A DNA stretch of 14,236 nt from JAWWOW01 sp033851265 (GCA_033851265.1 JAWWOW010000013.1:1-14236); one strand, 5' to 3'; positions 1 to 8,300 are shown, counted from the stretch's first letter. Notes: generated by a model from the letters alone, not told the origin. Translations and numbers: made by a program.

Positions 1-417
1 GCCGACCTCTGCTTGCTGATCGTCTCCGCCCTCGAACAGAACGCTTTGGTGTCACTCATCGAGCGGGCCACGTCGCTCGGGATGACCGCTCTCGTCGAGG
101 TACACAACGCCGAAGAAGTCGACCGCGCCGTCGACGCAGGCGCCGAGCTCATCGGCGTCAATGCGCGCGACCTCAGGACGCTCAAGCTGGACCGGGATCT
201 GTTCGCCCGTCTGGCGCCGCGCATCCCGGACCACGTGGTCAAGGTCGCTGAGTCCGGCGTCCGGGGACCCCACGATTTCCTCGCCTACGCCGCCGCCGGC
301 GCCGATGCGGTGCTTGTCGGTGAGGGGCTGGTCACTGACCGCGATCCGCGGCTCGCCGTCGCCGAACTCGTCACGGTGGGTGCACATCCGGCGACGGGAT
401 CCGGCGCCACCCAGTGA
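1..417 (+). CDS. trpC: Indole-3-glycerol phosphate synthase, C-terminal part (TrpC)
   Basis: This is the last 138 codons of a gene that begins before the window; the frame is open from base 1 to the TGA at 415-417. The enzyme closes the ring of carboxyphenylaminodeoxyribulose phosphate to indole-3-glycerol phosphate, the substrate of the TrpA subunit encoded downstream. Visible TIM-barrel signatures are a strand with LVEVHN, the IGVNARDL segment carrying the conserved Asn, the VAESGV segment with the conserved Glu-Ser pair, and the phosphate-binding end ADAVLVGEGLV. The C-terminal tail after that (about 25 residues) is Gly/Ala/Thr-rich and unremarkable. Its stop overlaps the GTG of trpB, so the two are translationally coupled. 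Family assignment is secure; the N-terminal half cannot be judged. Confidence 0.96.
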   Translation, partial: ADLCLLIVSALEQNALVSLIERATSLGMTALVEVHNAEEVDRAVDAGAELIGVNARDLRTLKLDRDLFARLAPRIPDHVVKVAESGVRGPHDFLAYAAAGADAVLVGEGLVTDRDPRLAVAELVTVGAHPATGSGATQ

Positions 418-1634
418 GCTCCGCGCCCAAGCCGAACGGTCCGCCCGATCAACAGGGCCACTTCGGGCCGTACGGCGGCCGGTTCGTCCCCGAGGCGCTC
501 GTCGCCGCGCTTGACCAACTGGAAGCGGAGTGGGCGACTGCCCGCGCCGACCCGGCGTTCCGCGCCGAGCTCGACGGACTCCTGTCGTCGTACGCCGGCC
601 GCCCCACTCCGGTGACCGAGGCGCGGCGATTGTCCGAGCATGCCGGTGGTGCACGGATCCTGCTCAAGCGCGAGGACCTGACGCACACCGGCTCGCACAA
701 AATCAACAACGTGCTCGGTCAAGCGCTGCTCACCAAGCGGATGGGCAAGACGCGGGTCATCGCCGAGACGGGTGCCGGTCAGCACGGTGTGGCAACCGCG
801 ACGGCGTGTGCTCTGCTCGGGCTCGAATGTGTCGTCTACATGGGCACCGAAGACACGCGACGACAAGCATTGAACGTCGCGCGCATGCAACTGTTGGGTG
901 CCACAGTGGTACCCGTCGATGTCGGATCCCGGACGTTGAAAGACGCCATCAACGAAGCGATGCGCGATTGGGTCACTAACGTCGAGACAACGCATTACCT
1001 CCTTGGCACAGTCGCCGGACCGCATCCGTTCCCCGTTCTCGTGCGTGACTTGCAGGCGGTCATCGGTGTCGAAGCCCGTGCGCAGGTCCTCGAGTTGACC
1101 GAGCAATTGCCGAATGCCGTTGCTGCTTGTGTCGGTGGGGGCTCGAACGCGATCGGAATCTTCTATGCGTTCATCGGTGACCCATCGGTTCGCTTGTGTG
1201 GTTTCGAAGCAGGCGGTGAAGGCGTAGGAACGGGCCAGCATGCGGCGACCATCGTCAGCGGTTCGCCGGGAGTGCTGCACGGAGCGCGTTCCTATTTGTT
1301 GCAGGACGACGACGGGCAGACGCTTGATACACACTCGATCTCGGCAGGTCTCGACTATCCGGGGGTGGGTCCCGAACACGCTTGGCTGCACGACACGGGG
1401 CGTGCCACCTATACAGCTGTCACCGACGCCCAAGCCATGGACGCGTTCCAACTGCTCTGTCGCACGGAGGGCATCATTCCGGCGATCGAGAGTGCACACG
1501 CGATCGCCGGCGCCGTCGATCTCGCGCGCGATCTCGACGGTGATGCCATCGTTCTCGCGAATCTGTCCGGACGCGGCGACAAGGACGTCGACACGGCGGC
1601 GCGGTGGTTCGGGCTCGTGACGGGGGAGACGTGA
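414..1634 (+). CDS. trpB: Tryptophan synthase beta chain (TrpB)
   Basis: The 406-residue product is normal in length for the family. It joins indole with L-serine, using pyridoxal phosphate, in the alpha2-beta2 tryptophan synthase complex with TrpA. The N-terminal signature FGPYGGRFVPE is at residues 17-27. The cofactor lysine is K96 in HTGSHKINN, the catalytic glutamate is E118 in AETGAGQHG, and the phosphate-binding loop GGGSNAIGIF is at 241-250. All key residues are present. The GTG start at 414 overlaps the trpC stop (GTGA) and puts the FGPYGGRF motif at the usual distance from the N-terminus. The first 12 or so residues are a Pro-rich extension. The gene ends in another GTGA overlap with trpA. 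Confidence 0.98.
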   Translation: MSSAPKPNGPPDQQGHFGPYGGRFVPEALVAALDQLEAEWATARADPAFRAELDGLLSSYAGRPTPVTEARRLSEHAGGARILLKREDLTHTGSHKINNVLGQALLTKRMGKTRVIAETGAGQHGVATATACALLGLECVVYMGTEDTRRQALNVARMQLLGATVVPVDVGSRTLKDAINEAMRDWVTNVETTHYLLGTVAGPHPFPVLVRDLQAVIGVEARAQVLELTEQLPNAVAACVGGGSNAIGIFYAFIGDPSVRLCGFEAGGEGVGTGQHAATIVSGSPGVLHGARSYLLQDDDGQTLDTHSISAGLDYPGVGPEHAWLHDTGRATYTAVTDAQAMDAFQLLCRTEGIIPAIESAHAIAGAVDLARDLDGDAIVLANLSGRGDKDVDTAARWFGLVTGET

Positions 1635-2434
1635 GTGCGCTCGACGTTCTCTTTCGTCGTACGAGCAACGAAGAACGCGCCGCTCTCGTGGGATATCTGC
1701 CGGCAGGGTTTCCAAGCGAGCAGAACGGCATCGACGCGCTGCGCGCACTAGTGGACGCCGGAGTCGACGTCATCGAGGTCGGGCTGCCCTACAGCGATCC
1801 GCTCATGGACGGGCCGGTCATCCAGCAAGCAGTGGACGCCGCGTTGCGGGCAGGCAGCTCGACCGCAGGAGTGCTGCGCACGGTTGAAGCGGTCGCGGCG
1901 ACGGGCGCGCCCACTCTCGTCATGACCTACTGGAACCCCGTCGAGCGTTATGGCGTCGACCGCTTCGCGCGCGACCTCGCGGCGGCGGGTGGCGCTGGCG
2001 TCATCACCCCCGATCTGCTGCCGGAGGAAGCCACGGACTGGCTGGCGGCAGCCGCGGCGAACCGACTTGACCCGGTCTTTCTCGTGGCGCCTAGCTCCTC
2101 GGAGGAACGCATCGCAAGCACGGCCGCGGTCTCGCGGGGGTTCGTGTACGCCGCGTCGACCATGGGGGTCACTGGTGCGCGGGACGCTGTGAGCGATCGA
2201 GCCGCCGAGCTCGTCGGTCGTGTCAAGAAGGCGACACAGCTCCCCGTCGCGGTCGGGCTGGGGGTCTCGTCCGGCGCCCAAGCTGCTGAGGTGGCGGCGT
2301 ACGCCGACGGGGTCATCGTCGGATCAGCGTTCGTTCGGTGCCTGCTCGACGCCGCCGATATCGACGCCGGCACCACGGCGCTCGCGACCCTCGCCACCGA
2401 GCTGGCAGCTGGTGTCCGGCGCGCAACACCGTGA
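1631..2434 (+). CDS. trpA: Tryptophan synthase alpha chain (TrpA)
   Basis: The 267-residue product is the TIM-barrel subunit that cleaves indole-3-glycerol phosphate to indole and glyceraldehyde 3-phosphate, passing indole to TrpB. With the GTG start at 1631 the catalytic acids fall at E49 (DVIEVGLPYSDP) and D60 (PLMDGPVIQQA), the same numbers as in the Salmonella enzyme. That supports this start over in-frame codons further upstream inside trpB. The LPAGFPS strand near residue 23, the TYWNPVERYG segment and the late VAVGLGVSSGAQ phosphate-binding region are all recognisable. The start overlaps the trpB stop as GTGA, with a G-rich stretch (1622-1628) just ahead. The stop overlaps the next gene in the same way. 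Nothing is missing or odd. Confidence 0.97.
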   Translation: MSALDVLFRRTSNEERAALVGYLPAGFPSEQNGIDALRALVDAGVDVIEVGLPYSDPLMDGPVIQQAVDAALRAGSSTAGVLRTVEAVAATGAPTLVMTYWNPVERYGVDRFARDLAAAGGAGVITPDLLPEEATDWLAAAAANRLDPVFLVAPSSSEERIASTAAVSRGFVYAASTMGVTGARDAVSDRAAELVGRVKKATQLPVAVGLGVSSGAQAAEVAAYADGVIVGSAFVRCLLDAADIDAGTTALATLATELAAGVRRATP

Positions 2435-3117
2435 ACCAATGCATAGCCTCGGCCGTTGTGTCCCGCGTGATTCGCTTTCGAGCCCCGCTCGCAACGCTGA
2501 TGGCTGTCGGCGTCGTGGTCCTCTCGGCCTGCGGCGGCGGATCTTCGGCTGGTTCGCCTGTCGTCGTCAACAGCCCGCCGTCCCAATCGGCGTTTCGCGG
2601 GGCCGTGGTGAGCCCGGGTGTGCAGCTGCCGTCGGTGACCTTGGCCGACACAGCCGGCCGACCATGGAACCTCGCTGCCAAAGCGCGGGGACGCCTGACG
2701 GCGATCTACTTCGGCTACACGCACTGCCCCGACGTGTGTCCGACCGACATGGCTGACCTCGCGAGCGCACGACGGTCGCTGTCGCCTGAGCTACGCGCCA
2801 AGATCGACATCGTGTTCATCACGGTCGATCTGAAACGTGACACCCCGGCGGTCTTGCGCACCTGGCTCGACCGGTTCGACCCTTCGTTGGTCGGTCTGAC
2901 GGGCACGACGGCGCAACTCGCGGCTGCGGCCAGTGCCTTGCACGTGCCGTACCGCGCAACAACGACGGCAAAGGGACTCGAACAGGTTGAGCACGGCAGT
3001 CAGATGACGGCGTTCACCCGTGACGGGGTGTCGCGTCTCATTTGGCTCGACGGGACGGCAGTCGGCGACATCGCCAACGACATGCGACTGCTCGCCTCCG
3101 GAGAGGTGCCTGCCTGA
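2431..3117 (+). CDS. SCO1/SenC/PrrC-family copper-binding thioredoxin-fold lipoprotein
   Basis: A 228-residue predicted lipoprotein. Residues 12-33 form a basic then hydrophobic signal peptide ending in the lipobox LSAC (C34), followed by a Gly/Ser/Pro linker. The thioredoxin-fold domain carries the SCO1 signature YFGYTHCPDVCPTD with copper-ligand cysteines C99 and C103. The third ligand is probably H188 in EHGSQM. Family members deliver copper to the CuA centre of cytochrome c oxidase or act as thiol reductases outside the membrane; which applies cannot be told here. The GTG at 2431 overlaps the trpA stop (GTGA), like the two junctions before it. A second GTG at 2458 would also leave a full signal peptide. 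The gene sits between trpA and lgt, and its product would need Lgt for lipidation. Confidence 0.88.
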   Translation: MNQCIASAVVSRVIRFRAPLATLMAVGVVVLSACGGGSSAGSPVVVNSPPSQSAFRGAVVSPGVQLPSVTLADTAGRPWNLAAKARGRLTAIYFGYTHCPDVCPTDMADLASARRSLSPELRAKIDIVFITVDLKRDTPAVLRTWLDRFDPSLVGLTGTTAQLAAAASALHVPYRATTTAKGLEQVEHGSQMTAFTRDGVSRLIWLDGTAVGDIANDMRLLASGEVPA

Positions 3118-3119
3118 CC

Positions 3120-3962
3120 GTGCTACTCGCATCGATCCCCAGTCCATCCGATGGCGTCGTCCACATCGGATCGTTCCCGCTGCGCGGGTACGCGTTGATG
3201 ATCATCCTGGGCGTCGTCGCCGCCGTCGCGATCGGCGAGCGACGTTGGGTCGCGCGCGGCGGTGCGAAGGGCACGGTTGGCGACCTTGCTGTGTGGGCCG
3301 TCCCGGGCGGGCTCATCGGCGCGCGGATCTACCACGTGGCGACCGACTGGCAGCTCTACTTCGGTAACGGACGGCACCCGCTCGAGGCGCTGCAGATCTG
3401 GAATGGTGGTCTCGCCATTTGGGGCGCTATTGCCGGTGGGGTCGCGGGCGCCGCAATTTTCCTGCACCGGCGGGGACTCCCACTGGCTCCGATGGCAGAC
3501 GCACTCGCGCCTGCACTCGCCGTCGCGCAAGCGATCGGGCGATGGGGCAACTACCTCAACCAGGAGTTGTTCGGCCGCGCGACGTCGTTGCCGTGGGGTC
3601 TCGAGATCGACCCGATGCACCGGCCGGCGACGTCACTCCTCGAGCCGACGTACCACCCCACCTTTCTCTATGAGTCGCTCTGGTGCATCGGCGTCGCTGG
3701 CCTCGTCATCTGGGCAGACCGTCGATACAAGCTCGGACACGGCCGCGTGTTCGCGCTCTACGTCGCGGCGTACACCGCTGGTCGTGGCTGGATCGAGGCG
3801 CTGCGCGTCGACGAGGCGCACCACATTCTCGGGTTGCGGCTCAACGACTGGGTCAGCATCGTGATCTTTGTTGCTGCCGTCAGCTACCTCGTCGTACGCC
3901 GTGACACCGGCCGCGAACCGCCGACAGCACTCAGTCGTGCTGAGCTGACTACTTCGACCTGA
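3120..3962 (+). CDS. lgt: Prolipoprotein diacylglyceryl transferase (Lgt)
   Basis: A 280-residue polytopic membrane protein that moves diacylglycerol from phosphatidylglycerol to the lipobox cysteine of prolipoproteins, the first step of lipoprotein maturation. The family signature GRWGNYLNQELFG spans residues 140-152. PLRGYALM (20-27) has the conserved Tyr, YHPTFLYES (178-186) and the C-terminal RGWIEALRVDE region are present, and there are about seven hydrophobic segments. Where E. coli Lgt has His103, this protein has W101 (GGLAIWGAI), which I believe is usual in actinobacteria. The GTG start at 3120 lies 2 bases after the previous stop, with GGAGAGG at 3100-3106. A CTG at 3114 in the same frame has better spacing to that ribosome site and overlaps the stop, so the true start may be two codons earlier. 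Confidence 0.95.
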   Translation: MLLASIPSPSDGVVHIGSFPLRGYALMIILGVVAAVAIGERRWVARGGAKGTVGDLAVWAVPGGLIGARIYHVATDWQLYFGNGRHPLEALQIWNGGLAIWGAIAGGVAGAAIFLHRRGLPLAPMADALAPALAVAQAIGRWGNYLNQELFGRATSLPWGLEIDPMHRPATSLLEPTYHPTFLYESLWCIGVAGLVIWADRRYKLGHGRVFALYVAAYTAGRGWIEALRVDEAHHILGLRLNDWVSIVIFVAAVSYLVVRRDTGREPPTALSRAELTTST

Positions 3963-4320
3963 CTGGGCGCTTCTGCTCGACGACCGACACGCTCACCGGT
4001 GGCGCGTAGACCTTGCCTGCTGCAGATGCCTTCTTCATCGCTGTCTTTCCTTGTGCAACCGTCAGCAAAGGCGTTGTGCGGTAACTCGTCATGGAGCCAC
4101 CGGATGTAGCCGCGAGTCCGAATGCCGCGGCGTCTTCCGCCGATGGGAACGTCATGATGCCGATCAGGTCGCGGTCACCGAACGTGTAGTACATGCATTC
4201 GATCGTGCCCTTGCACTGAGCGACCAGCGGCGAGATTCGGTCGATGACGTCGGCCTGCGTAGCGACCTGTGTCTTCCACGACTCGGCCGTGTACGACAGT
4301 TCGATCATGTAGTGACCCAT
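3949..4320 (-). CDS. GYD-domain small protein
   Basis: A 123-residue soluble protein with no signal peptide or membrane segment. The pattern fits the GYD family (alpha/beta ferredoxin-like fold): an N-terminal strand (MGHYMIELSYTAESW), a helix, the signature turn FGDRD at 47-51 in place of the usual G-x-Y-D, then a strand (LIGIMTFPS), an Ala-rich helix (62-72) and TSYRTTPLLT. The biochemical role of the family is not established. The ATG at 4320 is chosen because GGAGGT sits 4 bases upstream (4325-4330, read on the minus strand); an open frame continues upstream but has no support. The C-terminal tail after residue 95 is basic and low-complexity. It converges on lgt with a 14-base tail-to-tail overlap and diverges from the VIT gene. 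Confidence 0.75.
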   Translation of the reverse strand: MGHYMIELSYTAESWKTQVATQADVIDRISPLVAQCKGTIECMYYTFGDRDLIGIMTFPSAEDAAAFGLAATSGGSMTSYRTTPLLTVAQGKTAMKKASAAGKVYAPPVSVSVVEQKRPVRSK

Positions 4321-4324
4321 GAGT

Positions 4325-4330
4325 ACCTCC
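4325..4330 (-). promoter_or_regulatory. Ribosome binding site fixing the GYD-protein start
   Basis: On the minus strand the sequence reads GGGAGGT, then 4 bases, then ATG. It is a near-perfect Shine-Dalgarno match and decides the start at 4320 against the longer open frame that runs back to about 4617 through the divergent VIT gene. Confidence 0.7.
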
Positions 4331-4412
4331 CGATTGGCGGACCCTGTTCGGGGCCCGTTCTGCCAGCCTCCTCCGCCCGGTGCAGATGGCCATGACCCGT
4401 TGTGATCAGACT

Positions 4413-4446
4413 GGGACCAAGCGCTGCCTCGCCGTACGCTGATCCC
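4413..4446 (+). promoter_or_regulatory. Candidate promoter and operator of the VIT gene
   Basis: A -10-like hexamer TACGCT (4435-4440) ends 6 bases before the GTG at 4447, leaving no room for a leader, so the transcript is probably leaderless. An imperfect inverted repeat covers the same bases: the left arm GGGACCAAGCG (4413-4423), then 12 bases, then the right arm ACGCTGATCCC (4436-4446). With one bulged A the arms pair at 9 of 10 positions. A factor bound here would cover the -10 and the start. The same arms recur at the gene's 3' end. No convincing -35 is visible. Confidence 0.4.
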
Positions 4447-5178
4447 GTGACGACCGAGGAGACGCTCTCCGGGACGCAGGTTCCACCGGAGATGCACCAC
4501 GACCATCAAAACGTCAGCGGTGGCTGGCTGCGGCCTGCCGTTTTCGGTGCGATGGACGGCCTGGTCTCCAACTTGGCGCTGATCGCCGGGATCGAGGGTG
4601 GCGGCGTCGCTTCTCAAACGGTTGCCTTGGCCGGGTTGACCGGCTTGTTTGCCGGCGCCTTGTCGATGGCCTCGGGGGAATACACGTCGGTGCGCTCGCA
4701 GGCAGAGGTCATGCGTGCCGAGCTCGACATCGAACGCGCCGAGATCGCCCGCCGGCCCAAAGCGGAAGAGGCCGAGCTAGCGCGCATCTACCGCAAGCGT
4801 GGACTCGATCCGCAACTCGCTCACGAGGTTGCGCGTCAGCTCTCCCGCGATCCGGAGACGGTGTGGAAGATCCACGCCCGCGAAGAGCTCGGTTTCGATC
4901 CGGACGCGCTGCCGTCACCGTGGACGGCCGCATGGTCGTCGTTCCTCTCGTTCTCGCTGGGCGCGCTCGTCCCACTGGTCCCGTATCTCGCCGGCGCTCG
5001 GTCGCTGCTGATAGCGATGCTCTCCGCGGCGATCGGGCTGTTCGTCACCGGTGTCCTGACCGCACGTTTCACCCGCCGGCCCTGGTGGTACGCCGGACTC
5101 CGGCTCCTCGTCATCGGTGGGGCGGCCGCGGCCGTCACCTACGGATTGGGCAATTTGGTAGGGACCAGCGTTGGATGA
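4447..5178 (+). CDS. VIT1/CCC1-family iron/manganese transporter
   Basis: A 243-residue membrane protein of the vacuolar iron transporter family, which moves Fe2+ and/or Mn2+ out of the cytoplasm. Segment 1 (about 29-50) has the conserved GAMDGLVSNLAL with D37. Segment 2 (about 58-77) ends in the M-x3-GEY signature (M74, GEY 77-79). Residues 88-150 form the charged cytosolic region rich in Glu (AELDIERAEIARR, KAEEAELARIY), the family's metal-binding helices. Three more hydrophobic segments follow at about 162-181, 186-206 and 216-238. The N-terminus has a short His-rich stretch (MHHDH, 16-20). The GTG at 4447 is preferred for its leaderless promoter geometry; an in-frame GTG at 4402 would add 15 residues. 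The specific metal cannot be told from sequence. Confidence 0.88.
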   Translation: MTTEETLSGTQVPPEMHHDHQNVSGGWLRPAVFGAMDGLVSNLALIAGIEGGGVASQTVALAGLTGLFAGALSMASGEYTSVRSQAEVMRAELDIERAEIARRPKAEEAELARIYRKRGLDPQLAHEVARQLSRDPETVWKIHAREELGFDPDALPSPWTAAWSSFLSFSLGALVPLVPYLAGARSLLIAMLSAAIGLFVTGVLTARFTRRPWWYAGLRLLVIGGAAAAVTYGLGNLVGTSVG

Positions 5179-5209
5179 CACGCTGGTCCCAGCGTGGCTG
5201 ACACGCTGG
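5161..5209 (+). repeat. Two tandem palindromes between the VIT gene and gltB
   Basis: The first is a perfect 11-base inverted repeat, GGGACCAGCGT (5161-5171) and ACGCTGGTCCC (5180-5190), around an 8-base loop that contains the VIT stop codon. The second is CCAGCGT (5189-5195) and ACGCTGG (5203-5209) around a 7-base loop. The two units are near-identical direct repeats (CCAGCGT, 7-8 bases containing TGAC, ACGCTGG) and share 2 bases. As RNA, the first hairpin could act as a terminator for VIT transcription, but no T-run follows. As DNA, they look like paired operator sites ahead of gltB. Confidence 0.6.
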
Positions 5210-5240
5210 AAATAGACGATGCCGGCCGGCCACGCGTGTG

Positions 5241-5246
5241 TACCCT
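5241..5246 (+). promoter_or_regulatory. Possible -10 element of gltBD
   Basis: TACCCT, directly preceded by TGTG, matches the TANNNT -10 pattern and would give a leader of about 60 bases before the gltB ATG. No recognisable -35 hexamer lies 16-18 bases upstream. The tandem palindromes end 31 bases before it, where an activator or repressor could act. This is a weak call based on a short motif. Confidence 0.3.
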
Positions 5247-5312
5247 GAGAGCCACAGGGCCGACGTCGTCCCGCCGAACCGCACCTCGACGAACGACGAG
5301 AAAGTTGCCCGA

Positions 5313-8300
5313 ATGCCCGCTCTGTCTGCCCTGCCCGCGCCGCAGGGGCTGTACGACGGCCGCCACGAGCACGACGCCTGCGGCGTTGCCTTCGTCGTTG
5401 ACATGCCCGGTCGCCGGAGCCGCGCGATCGTGGACAAGGCCCTCGCCGCCCTGTGCAACCTCGAGCACCGCGGCGCCAAGGGCAGCGAGCCCGACACCGG
5501 TGACGGCGCCGGCATCCTGACCCAGATTCCCGACGCGTTTCTTCGTGCCTCGGTTGGCTTCGATCTGCCGGAGCACGGCGGCTACGCGGTGGGCACTGCG
5601 TTCCTGCCCGCTGCCGCCGAGGCTCGCGACGCGGCCGTCGGCCTACTCGCCCGCATCGTCGAGGAGGAGGGGCTGATCGTCCTCGGTTGGCGACCGCTGC
5701 CCATCGACACCTCGGGTATCGGAGCGTCCGCGCTCGCCGTCATGCCGGAGTTCCGGCAGTTGTTCATTGCCGCCAACCCCACCGGGCCACGCCGCGTCGG
5801 GATGGCGCTCGAACGGTTGGCCTTCATCGTCCGCAAGCGGGCCGAACGCGAGGCCGGTGTCTACTTCCCGAGCCTGTCGGCGCGCACCCTCGTCTACAAG
5901 GGCATGCTCACGTCGACGCAGTTGCAGGGTTTCTACCCCGACCTCTCCGACCCGAGGTTCGAGACGGCGCTCGCCCTCGTCCACTCACGATTCTCGACCA
6001 ACACGTTCCCGTCGTGGCCGCTCGCCCATCCGTACCGCTACATCTCACACAACGGCGAGATCAACACCCTGAAGGGCAACCGCAACTGGATGCGGGCGCG
6101 CGAGGCGCTGCTCGAAAGCGACCTTTTGCCCGGTGACCTCGAGCGGCTGTTCCCGATCTGCACTGACGGTGCCAGCGACTCGGCCAGCTTCGATGAGGTC
6201 CTCGAGCTCCTGCACATGGGTGGTCGATCGCTGCCCCACTCGGTGCTGATGATGATTCCGGAGGCCTGGGAGAACCACGCCGAGATGGACCCGATGCGGC
6301 GCGCGTTCTACCAGTTCCACTCGTCGATGATGGAGCCGTGGGATGGCCCCGCGTGCGTCGCGTTCACCGACGGGACGGTGATCGGCGCGGTGCTCGACCG
6401 CAATGGTTTGCGGCCGTCGCGTTACTGGGTCACTGAGGACGGCCTCGTCGTCCTTGCCAGCGAGGTCGGCGTGCTCGACATCGACCCGACGACCGTCGTT
6501 CGCAAGGGCCGGTTGCAGCCAGGCCGCATGTTCCTCGTGGACACCGATGAGGGTCGAATCCTCGACGATGACGAGATCAAGACGGCGCTGGCAGCCGACG
6601 ATCCGTATGCCGAGTGGCTGCATGCGGGCCTGATCCACCTCGAGGAGCTCCCCGAGCGCGAGCACATCGTCTACAGCCACGCGTCGGTGCTCCGCCGTCA
6701 GCAGACGTTTGGGTTCACCGAGGAAGAGCTGCGCATCCTCATGACGCCGATGGCCCAAAACGGTGCTGAGCCGATCGGGTCGATGGGCACAGACACGCCG
6801 ATCGCAGTCTTGTCTGGGCGACCACGGATGCTGTTCGACTACTTCACGCAGCTCTTCGCCCAGGTCACCAACCCGCCGCTCGACGCGATCCGTGAAGAGC
6901 TGGTGACCTCCCTCGGGTCAACTGTTGGACCCGAGCGCAACCTGCTGGAACCCTCGCCCGCATCGTGTCGGCAAGTGGTGCTGCCCTTCCCGGTCATCGA
7001 CAACGACGAACTCGCAAAGATCGTGCACATCAACCAGGACGGCGACATGCCTGGGTTCCAGGCGGTCACGGTCTCCGGTCTCTACAAGGTGTCTGGCGGA
7101 GCCGAGGCGCTTGCCGCGCGGCTGGACGAGATCTGCGTGCACGTCAGCGAGGCCATTGAGGACGGCGCTCGCATCGTCGTGCTGTCCGACCGCGACTCCA
7201 ACACCGACCTCGCCCCGATCCCGTCACTCTTGCTGACCGGTGCCGTGCACCATCACCTGATCCGCGAGAAGACGCGCACACGTGTCGGGCTGATCGTCGA
7301 GGCCGGCGATGTTCGCGAGGTGCACCACGTCGCCCTGCTGATCGGGTACGGCGCGGCCGCGGTCAACCCCTATCTCGCGATGGAGACCGTCGAGGACCTC
7401 GTCCGCTACGGCGACATCAACGGCGGGCTCGAAGCGCAGAAGGCCGTGCGCAACTACATCAAGGCACTCGGCAAGGGCGTGCTCAAGGTCATGTCCAAGA
7501 TGGGCATCTCGACGGTCGCGTCGTACACCGGTGCTCAGGTCTTCGAGGCGATCGGGCTGTCGCAGGAGCTAATCGACCGGCACTTCACAGGCACGGTGTC
7601 GCGACTCGGCGGCGTCGGCCTCGATGTCATTCACGAGGAAGTCGCCGCTCGCCATCGCGCGGCGTACCCCGACAACCCGGTCGACACCGCGCACCGGCGG
7701 CTCTGGATCGGTGGTGAATACCAGTGGCGCCGTGAGGGTGAGCTGCATCTGTTCAACCCTGACACGGTGTTCAAGCTGCAGCACTCAACGCGGACGCGGC
7801 GCTACGAGATCTTCAAGGACTACACGCGCGCCGTGGACGAGCAGGCCGAGAAGTTGATGACGTTGCGTGGCCTGTTCCGGTTGAAGGAAGGCGAACGCCC
7901 GGCGGTTCCGATCGAGGAAGTCGAGCCGGTCTCCGAGATCGTCAAGCGGTTCTCGACCGGCGCGATGTCCTATGGCTCCATCTCCAAGGAGGCGCACGAG
8001 ACGCTCGCGATCGCCATGAACCGGCTGGGTGCGCGTTCCAACACCGGCGAGGGTGGCGAGGATGCCGACCGCTACGTCGCTGACCCCAACGGCGACTTGC
8101 GACGCTCGGCGATCAAGCAGGTGGCGAGCGGTCGCTTCGGAGTGACGAGTGAGTACCTCGTCAACGCGGACGACCTGCAGATAAAGATGGCGCAGGGCGC
8201 GAAGCCTGGCGAGGGTGGGCAGTTGCCGGGCAACAAGGTCTACCCATGGATTGCCAAGACGCGGCACTCAACCCCCGGCGTCGGGCTGATCAGCCCGCCC

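Noticed and set aside
285..1748. A 487-codon open frame on the minus strand opposite trpB.
   Set aside because: It is an antisense shadow of high-GC coding sequence; its translation is Arg-rich with no recognisable domain, while trpB on the other strand has every family motif. The minus-strand frame at 1948-2724 is rejected for the same reason.
5238..5312. Longer gltB start at the GTG at 5238.
   Set aside because: It overlaps the predicted -10 and would give a 47-residue propeptide. The ATG at 5313 has a ribosome site and gives a 22-residue propeptide before C23.
5179..5312. Riboswitch or attenuator ahead of gltB.
   Set aside because: Apart from the tandem palindromes I see no known riboswitch core, T-box or leader peptide with repeated codons.
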